From SCUN01 sp046598935 (GTDB taxonomy: Bacteria > Acidobacteriota > Vicinamibacteria > Vicinamibacterales > SCN-69-37): a stretch of 13,108 bases of DNA. Made by a program: the position numbers and the translations under genes. Location: NCBI GenBank assembly GCA_046598935.1, contig JBKJHW010000037.1:1-13108 (forward strand), written 5' to 3'. The first letter of the stretch is position 1; each line of letters begins with the position of its first letter. The notes under the pieces are model-generated. The model saw only the letters and a list, made by a program, of their open reading frames with translations, did not search any database and was not told the DNA's origin. Shown in pieces: positions 6,936 to 11,414 of this stretch.

Positions 6936-7970
6936 ATGTCAGGCCAATCAAACATGAAGCGCACTTTCACTCTCGCTCTCGCGGCCGCCGCGGCCACCAC
7001 CGCGCTGCTTTCGGCAGCGCCCGTCACGATCAAGCTCGCGACGCTCGCGCCGGCGAACACGACGTGGCACAAGGCCCTGCTCGACATGGGCGCCACATGG
7101 GTTCAGCAGACCGAAGGCCGCGTGAAGCTCACGGTGTACGCGGGCGGCAGCCAGGGGGATGAAGGCTCCACATTAAAGATGATGCGCCCGGGCGTGGACA
7201 CGCTCCAGGCTGGTCTCTTTACAGCGGGCGGCCTCGCGCAGATCGACGAAAGCTTCAACGTGTTCGCGATGCCCTTCTTCTACGAAACCGATGAAGAGCA
7301 GCTCGCGGTGCAGAACAAGCTCTCGCCGGTGCTCGAGCAGCGCCTGCAGGCCAAAGGCTACCGTCTCCTCAACTGGGGCACGGGCGGCTGGGTGCAGATG
7401 TTCTCGAAGAAGCCGCTCAGGACGCTTGACGATGTGAAGGCGGCGAAGTTGTTCACGTCGAAGGGCGACGACCGCCTCGTGCAGTTCTACGCGTCGAACG
7501 GGTTCCACCCGGTGGCGCTGCTGCCGACCGACATCCCGGCGCAGCTCAAGCTCTCGACGGGCCTCATCGACACGGCGCCGTACCCGCCGTACATCGCACT
7601 CACGCTCCAGATCTTCCGCGACGCGAAGTACATGCTGGACATCCACGCCGCGCCGTTTGTCGGCGCCACGATCATCTCGAACGACGCCTGGAAGAAGATC
7701 TCGCCTGCGGACCAGGCCAAGGTGATGGCCGCAGCCAAAGCGATGGAAGCGCGCATTCGCGCGGAGGGTCCGAAGCAGGATGCCGACTCGCTGACGGCCA
7801 TGCAGGCACGCGGCCTCACGGTCATCAAGCCGGACGCCAAGGCCAGCGCCGACTTCCGCGCCGCGGCCGGCAAGCTCAACGCGTCGATGCGCGGCAACAT
7901 GGTCCCGGCCGACATCTACGATCTCGCGGTCGCCACGCGCGATGCGTACCGGAAATCCAAGGGCAAATAA
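6936..7970 (+). CDS. TRAP transporter periplasmic solute-binding protein, DctP/TatP type
   Basis: A 344-residue protein with AGGAG at 6922-6926, 9 bases before ATG 6936. A second ATG at 6954 starts directly at the signal peptide (MKRTFTLALA, cleavage likely after LLSAA near residue 28), so it is an alternative start. The mature sequence follows the DctP fold: IKLATLAPANTTWHKAL, VYAGGSQGDEG, GVDTLQAGLFTAGGL, FAMPFFYETDEE, LNWGTGGWVQMFSKKPLRTLDDVK and STGLIDTAPYPPY. In most DctP proteins the segment after 'DvK' contains a KIR motif whose Arg binds the substrate carboxylate; here it reads KLFTSKGDD, with Phe173 at the Arg position. This fits the TatP branch, where the ligand pocket is hydrophobic rather than carboxylate-binding. 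It is placed between the TatT lipoprotein and the permease, with no gap to the latter. Confidence 0.9.
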   Translation: MSGQSNMKRTFTLALAAAAATTALLSAAPVTIKLATLAPANTTWHKALLDMGATWVQQTEGRVKLTVYAGGSQGDEGSTLKMMRPGVDTLQAGLFTAGGLAQIDESFNVFAMPFFYETDEEQLAVQNKLSPVLEQRLQAKGYRLLNWGTGGWVQMFSKKPLRTLDDVKAAKLFTSKGDDRLVQFYASNGFHPVALLPTDIPAQLKLSTGLIDTAPYPPYIALTLQIFRDAKYMLDIHAAPFVGATIISNDAWKKISPADQAKVMAAAKAMEARIRAEGPKQDADSLTAMQARGLTVIKPDAKASADFRAAAGKLNASMRGNMVPADIYDLAVATRDAYRKSKGK

Positions 7971-9779
7971 GTGAAAGCGACCGCGGCGCGAGCCGAACTG
8001 CTCCTCGCCACGTTCGCGCTCGGCGGCATCATGGTGCTGCCGCTGGCCGAGATTTTCTCGCGCAAGTTTCTCGGCGCCGGCATCCCCGGCGCCGGGCCCT
8101 TCGCCCAGCACCTGACCATGTGGGTCGGGCTCCTCGGCGCGGCGATCGCCGCGCGCGAAGGAAAACTGCTGTCGCTCGCCACGGGCGAGTTCCTGCCGAA
8201 AAACCGCATCGGCGACGCCGCGCACATCATCGCCGGCATCGTCGGCAGCATGGTCTCGACGCTCTTCGCGTTCGGCGGCGCCGCGCTCGTCAAGAGCGAC
8301 CGCCTGGCGGGCGAACACATCGCGATCGGTGTGCCGGTCTGGATCTCCGACCTGGTCATTCCGTACTCGTTCGGCTTGATTGCCATTCGTCTGGCGTGGA
8401 AGGCGTCGCCCTACTGGGCCGGACGCGCGATCGCCGCGCTCGGCATCGTCGCCGGCGCCTACATCAGCATGAATATGGAGCTCGTCGAGGGCATGTCGCT
8501 CCTGCCGTGGCTGGTGCTGGTGATCATCGCGGGCGTGCTGGGCGCGCCGATCTTCACGCTGCTCGGCGGCGTCGCGGTGTTTGCGTTTCTCGTCGCGGGC
8601 TCGAAGCCGATTGTCCTTCTCATCAAAGCGTCCGAAGAACTCACGACGTCAACAGGCCTCGCGGCAATTCCACTGTTCACGCTCGCCGGTTTCCTCCTGG
8701 CCGAAGGCCGGTCGTCCGAACGGCTGCTGCGCGTGCTGCGCGCGTGGTTCGGCTGGGCGCCCGGCGGCACGGCGATCGCCGCGGCGACGCTCTGCGCATT
8801 CTTTACGCTGTTCACCGGCGGCTCCGGTGTGACCATCCTTGTTCTTGGCGGCCTGCTGCTGCCGACGCTGCTTAAGGACGGCTATCGCGAACGTTTCTCG
8901 ATCGGTCTGCTGACCGCTTCGGGCTCGCTGGGTCTCCTTTTTCCGCTCTCCCTCCCGCTGATGCTCTACGGCATCGTCGCGCAGAACGTCTCGATCGAGG
9001 ACCTGTTCATCGGCGGTTTGCTGCCGGGCCTGTTGATGCTGGGCCTGCTCGCGCTCTGGGGCATGCGCGAAGGCATCATTTCCAAGGCGAAGCGCCATCC
9101 GTTTACGTTTCAGGAAGCCGGCTCGGCGCTATGGGAAGCGAAGTGGGAATTGTTCCTGCCGGTGTTCGTGCTCGGCACATTCCTCGGCGGCGTCGCCACG
9201 CTGGTTGAATCAGCGCCGATGGCCGCGCTCTACACGCTGCTCATTCAGCGATTCGTGCATCGAGACCTCCCGACGTGGGGCGATGTCGTGCGGGTCATGG
9301 GCGATTGCGTCGCGCTCGTCGGCGGCGTTCTGCTGATTCTCGCCGTGGCGTCGGGCCTGACGAACTACATGGTCGACGCCGAGATTCCAACTCAGTTGAT
9401 CGAGTGGACGCAGGCGCACATCCATTCGCCGCTGGCATTCCTGCTCGCGCTCAACGTCTTCCTGCTGCTCGTCGGCACGGTGATGGACATCTTCTCCGCC
9501 ATCGTCGTCGTCGTGCCGCTGCTGCTGCCGCTCGCGGAGCTGTACGGCATCAACGCGGTGCACCTGGGCATCATCTTCGTGGCGAACCTGGAGCTCGGCT
9601 TCCTGCACCCGCCGCTGGGCCTCAATCTGCTGCTCGCATCAGTGCGCTTCAAGAAGCCCGTTCTCGAAGTCACATGGGCGACGCTGCCGATGTTCGGGAT
9701 ACTGGCTCTCGGCGTGCTGTTGATTACGTACATCCCCTGGCTCACGCTCGGCCTTCTGCGGTGGATGGGACGCGCATAG
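7971..9779 (+). CDS. TRAP transporter fused small and large permease (DctQ-DctM)
   Basis: A 602-residue polytopic membrane protein. Residues 1 to about 150 form a four-helix DctQ-like domain (helices near 10-28, 47-62, 84-106 and 125-143). Residues about 178-602 form the DctM transport domain, recognised by GAPIFTLLGG (191-200), IPLFTLAGFLLAEG (233-246), TGGSGVTI (282-289), Glu413 in the re-entrant region (LVESAPMAAL) and GTVMDIF...PLLLP (502-520). The usual TPPVG hairpin reads LHPPLG (545-550). Fused QM permeases are common in TRAP systems. The protein uses an ion gradient to import the ligand handed over by the binding protein encoded just before it. GTG 7971 follows the TAA of that gene directly; AAGGG at 7959-7963 with a 7-base gap supports the start. 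The gene ends against the long palindrome at 9783-9964. Confidence 0.92.
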   Translation: MKATAARAELLLATFALGGIMVLPLAEIFSRKFLGAGIPGAGPFAQHLTMWVGLLGAAIAAREGKLLSLATGEFLPKNRIGDAAHIIAGIVGSMVSTLFAFGGAALVKSDRLAGEHIAIGVPVWISDLVIPYSFGLIAIRLAWKASPYWAGRAIAALGIVAGAYISMNMELVEGMSLLPWLVLVIIAGVLGAPIFTLLGGVAVFAFLVAGSKPIVLLIKASEELTTSTGLAAIPLFTLAGFLLAEGRSSERLLRVLRAWFGWAPGGTAIAAATLCAFFTLFTGGSGVTILVLGGLLLPTLLKDGYRERFSIGLLTASGSLGLLFPLSLPLMLYGIVAQNVSIEDLFIGGLLPGLLMLGLLALWGMREGIISKAKRHPFTFQEAGSALWEAKWELFLPVFVLGTFLGGVATLVESAPMAALYTLLIQRFVHRDLPTWGDVVRVMGDCVALVGGVLLILAVASGLTNYMVDAEIPTQLIEWTQAHIHSPLAFLLALNVFLLLVGTVMDIFSAIVVVVPLLLPLAELYGINAVHLGIIFVANLELGFLHPPLGLNLLLASVRFKKPVLEVTWATLPMFGILALGVLLITYIPWLTLGLLRWMGRA

Positions 9780-9782
9780 CAC

Positions 9783-9964
9783 GCCGGTTCATCGGCAATG
9801 TGGGAATCTGGCAATCTCGCCATCTTCCATCGGTAATGTTCGACGGGTAATGGAACGGCAATGGTCGATGGCACATCGGCGATTGCGACATCCATTGGCC
9901 GATCGAACATGGCCCGATAGAACATGGCCAGATTGCCAGATTCCGACATTCAACATAAACCGGC
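9783..9964. repeat. Long imperfect palindrome, copy A (~180 bp)
   Basis: The two halves are imperfect inverted copies along their whole length, from GCCGGTT (9783-9789) to AACCGGC (9958-9964). The outer arms include GGAATCTGGCAATCTCGCC on the left and, inverted, GGCCAGATTGCCAGATTCC on the right. The element fills nearly all of the space between the convergent permease and ATP-grasp genes. If transcribed, it would fold into one long hairpin on either strand. It contains no ORF of note. Copy B at 11196-11375 is the same kind of element, and the first ~39 bases of the two are identical. It could be a non-autonomous (MITE-like) element or a chromosomal palindromic repeat family; it may also end transcription from both sides. 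Confidence 0.85.
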
Positions 9965-9967
9965 TCT

Positions 9968-10945
9968 CTAGAGCGCGTTCACGCCGGCCTCCTGCTCGAG
10001 ATAGTCCACGAGGCGCGCGAAGGGATCGAACCCGATAACGCGCGTGGCATCGGCCACGAAATTCGAGAGCGCGTTGATGTCGTAGTAGTAGAGCGCGCCG
10101 TCGCGATCGTCGATGGTGTATTCGATCCCGCCCACATCAATGCCGGCCGCGGCGGCGATGCGCTCGACCGCGTCGATGACATCGGCCGGCGGCGTGTAGC
10201 CTTCAACAGTCAGGCCGCTCTTCGGCGCATCCACCGGGCACGCCGAGCGCACGAGTTCGACGCCTCCGGACGTCTGGCAGATATCGGCCGGGCACAGGTT
10301 GAACGTGTCACCGGTCGTGAACACCTTGATGGCGTAGAGAAACTTGCCGCCGAGCACTTCCACGCGCGTGATATGGCCCCCGCGCGCCGGAATGTACTCC
10401 TGCACGAGAGCGGTGTCGTCGATGCCGAGGTCAACCTGGCCGGCAGCGGCCGCACTGGCGAGCGCCTCCGGACTGTCGTATCGCACGATCCCCGCGCCGC
10501 TGCCGCCGATGTTCGCTTTGACCACCACCGGGAATCGCAGCCCTTCCGCGGCGGCGAGCGCCTGACTCGCCGCGTTGATCACACGCGCGCGCGGCGCCCG
10601 GAGCCCGAGCGATCGGAGAAGCGTGATCTGCGAGGCCTTCGAGATTTCATTGCGAAACGCCCGCACGCCGTTGATCACGCGAATGCCTCTCGATTCGAGG
10701 TACTCGAGATAGCTCACTGTGTGAAAGATGCCCTGCTGGTGCCCGCGCAGGTACGCCGACGGACTCATGCGGTTGAACACAAGCGCGAACGTCTCTTCGT
10801 CGCGCCCGTCGCTCGGGTCGTAGGAATGTGCCTCGGCCGCAATCCGCCGGTACGAGAGACCGCGACGATCGAATTCTGAAAACATGGGCCGGAACCAGTC
10901 CGGGTGTTCGTAATAAATGCCGATCGTACGGTCTGACGGTGTCAT
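9968..10945 (-). CDS. RimK-like ATP-grasp ligase of unknown substrate
   Basis: A 325-residue protein with an ATP-grasp fold. A pre-ATP-grasp domain (about 1-95) is followed by the ISKASQITLLRSLGLRAPRARV segment (Lys103) typical of RimK/glutathione synthetase relatives. Next come the ATP-binding loop FPVVVKANIGGSGAG (Lys143), LVQEYIPARGG, RVEVLGGKFLYAIKV (Arg194) and the Mg-binding end GIEYTI...YYYDINALSNF with Glu275, Asp289 and Asn291. Such enzymes activate a carboxylate as an acyl phosphate and join it to an amine or thiol. Known relatives tail proteins with glutamate, make glutathione-like ligations or crosslink RiPP peptides; I cannot assign this one. GAGGA lies 6 bases before ATG 10945. 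The only other gene on this strand is the hexacysteine mini-ORF 109 bases upstream, so the two probably share a transcript. The pair is bracketed by palindromes A and B. Confidence 0.85.
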   Translation of the reverse strand: MTPSDRTIGIYYEHPDWFRPMFSEFDRRGLSYRRIAAEAHSYDPSDGRDEETFALVFNRMSPSAYLRGHQQGIFHTVSYLEYLESRGIRVINGVRAFRNEISKASQITLLRSLGLRAPRARVINAASQALAAAEGLRFPVVVKANIGGSGAGIVRYDSPEALASAAAAGQVDLGIDDTALVQEYIPARGGHITRVEVLGGKFLYAIKVFTTGDTFNLCPADICQTSGGVELVRSACPVDAPKSGLTVEGYTPPADVIDAVERIAAAAGIDVGGIEYTIDDRDGALYYYDINALSNFVADATRVIGFDPFARLVDYLEQEAGVNAL

Positions 10946-10980
10946 GGTCGATCCTCAGTTAACGGTGAATGACTCCGCTG

Positions 10981-10996
10981 CCGTGCGCACACACGG
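10981..10996 (-). promoter_or_regulatory. Small hairpin in ATP-grasp leader
   Basis: On the minus strand, CCGTGT and GCACGG pair (one G-U) around a 4-base loop GTGC. The hairpin sits between the mini-ORF and the ATP-grasp start, 35 bases before that start codon. No T-run follows, so it is not a standard terminator. It could be part of a leader RNA structure or chance. Confidence 0.3.
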
Positions 10997-11039
10997 CTGG
11001 AGCGGAACCGAAGGGACAGGAAGAGCGCGTTAGGGATTG

Positions 11040-11052
11040 GCGCGAGGCGCGC
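11040..11052 (-). promoter_or_regulatory. GC hairpin directly after the hexacysteine ORF
   Basis: GCGCG-CCT-CGCGC on the minus strand forms a 5-bp, all-GC stem with a 3-base loop, beginning 2 bases after the mini-ORF stop codon. A ribosome stalled on the cysteine codons or at the stop would cover or approach it. There is no U-tract, so intrinsic termination is not evident; a pause or Rho-linked role is speculation. Confidence 0.35.
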
Positions 11053-11054
11053 GT

Positions 11055-11153
11055 CTAGCTACAACAACAACAGCAACAGCTGTACGTTGAGAGACCGGTG
11101 GCGATCTGAGTGGGGCATCCGGGGGTTCGGATGGCGCAGCGCGACGCGGTCAT
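11055..11153 (-). CDS. 32-residue peptide ending in six cysteines (RiPP-like precursor or cysteine leader peptide)
   Basis: This ORF is too short for routine callers. The minus strand reads ATG at 11153 through TAG at 11055, with AGGAAGGA (11160-11167) placed 6 bases before the ATG, one of the best ribosome sites in the window. The peptide starts MTASRCAIRTPGCPTQ and ends GLSTYSCCCCCCS; Cys6 and Cys13 are additional cysteines. It has no signal peptide or membrane helix. It lies 109 bases upstream of the ATP-grasp gene on the same strand. Two readings fit. The first is a precursor peptide whose cysteine-rich tail is modified by the ATP-grasp ligase. The second is a cysteine-responsive leader peptide, as known for polycysteine ORFs in mycobacteria. 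Five of the six clustered codons are TGT, whereas nearby genes use TGC almost exclusively. I know no named family for it. Confidence 0.6.
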   Translation of the reverse strand: MTASRCAIRTPGCPTQIATGLSTYSCCCCCCS

Positions 11154-11159
11154 GCCCTA

Positions 11160-11167
11160 TCCTTCCT
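11160..11167 (-). promoter_or_regulatory. Strong Shine-Dalgarno site of the hexacysteine ORF
   Basis: AGGAAGGA on the minus strand is separated by TAGGGC (6 bases) from the ATG at 11153. This is the main evidence that the mini-ORF is translated rather than accidental. A TTGACA hexamer sits at 11183-11188, but no matching -10 box lies at a distance compatible with a transcript that includes this site. Confidence 0.65.
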
Positions 11168-11195
11168 GTTGCGCGGCGGCCCTGTCAAGAGGCAC

Positions 11196-11375
11196 CGCGG
11201 TTCATCGGCAATGTGGGAATCTGGCAATCTCGCCATGTTCCATCGCTAATCGGCGATAGCCAATGGATCTCCAATTGGAGATGGACCATCTGAGATTGCA
11301 GTTCCATTGGCGATCGGCCATTGCCCGATCGGACATGGCCAGATTGCCAGATTCCCATATTGCACATAGACCGCG
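11196..11375. repeat. Long imperfect palindrome, copy B (~180 bp)
   Basis: This is the same element type as 9783-9964. It runs from CGCGGT (11196-11201) to ACCGCG (11370-11375), with arms that pair imperfectly over about 85 bases each. The outer arm TGGGAATCTGGCAATCT recurs inverted as AGATTGCCAGATTCCCA. Its first ~39 bases are identical to copy A, while the centre has diverged. It lies between two divergent transcription units (hexacysteine/ATP-grasp to the left, the Asp-box protein to the right), so a pure terminator role does not explain it. No coding capacity is seen. Confidence 0.85.
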
Positions 11376-11409
11376 CATGTCGAATCGACAGACCGCGCAT
11401 GTAGAATCG
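11368..11409. repeat. Tandem 20-base direct repeat before the Asp-box gene
   Basis: AGACCGCGCATGTCGAATCG (11368-11387) recurs as AGACCGCGCATGTAGAATCG (11390-11409) with one difference, at a 22-base period. The first unit overlaps the right end of palindrome B, suggesting that the element's edge was duplicated. The single change in the second unit produces TAGAAT. Confidence 0.7.
11403..11408 (+). promoter_or_regulatory. Possible -10 box giving a leaderless transcript
   Basis: TAGAAT lies 6 bases before the ATG at 11415, where no Shine-Dalgarno sequence is present. Transcription would start at or next to the ATG, so a leaderless mRNA is plausible. No good -35 hexamer is seen at the normal distance (TCGACA at 11385 is too close), so confidence is low. 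Confidence 0.35.
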
Positions 11410-11414
11410 GCCGC

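Noticed and set aside
7173..8318. 381-residue open frame on the minus strand across the TRAP genes
   Set aside because: It is antisense to two clearly recognised genes, its translation is Arg/His/Glu-rich with no recognisable motif, and such long shadows are expected in GC-rich DNA.
11058..11080. Glutamine-rich coding or CAA microsatellite on the + strand
   Set aside because: The + strand frame has no start with a ribosome site, while the opposite strand has a strong one in the right frame. A simple triplet repeat remains the null explanation for the cysteine run.
11183..11188. TTGACA as the -35 box of the hexacysteine cassette
   Set aside because: The only downstream positions for a -10 box overlap the ribosome site and start codon and do not resemble TATAAT, so the real promoter is not identified.
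9783..11375. CRISPR-like repeat pair
   Set aside because: There are only two copies 1.4 kb apart, each part of a long palindrome, with genes rather than spacers between them.
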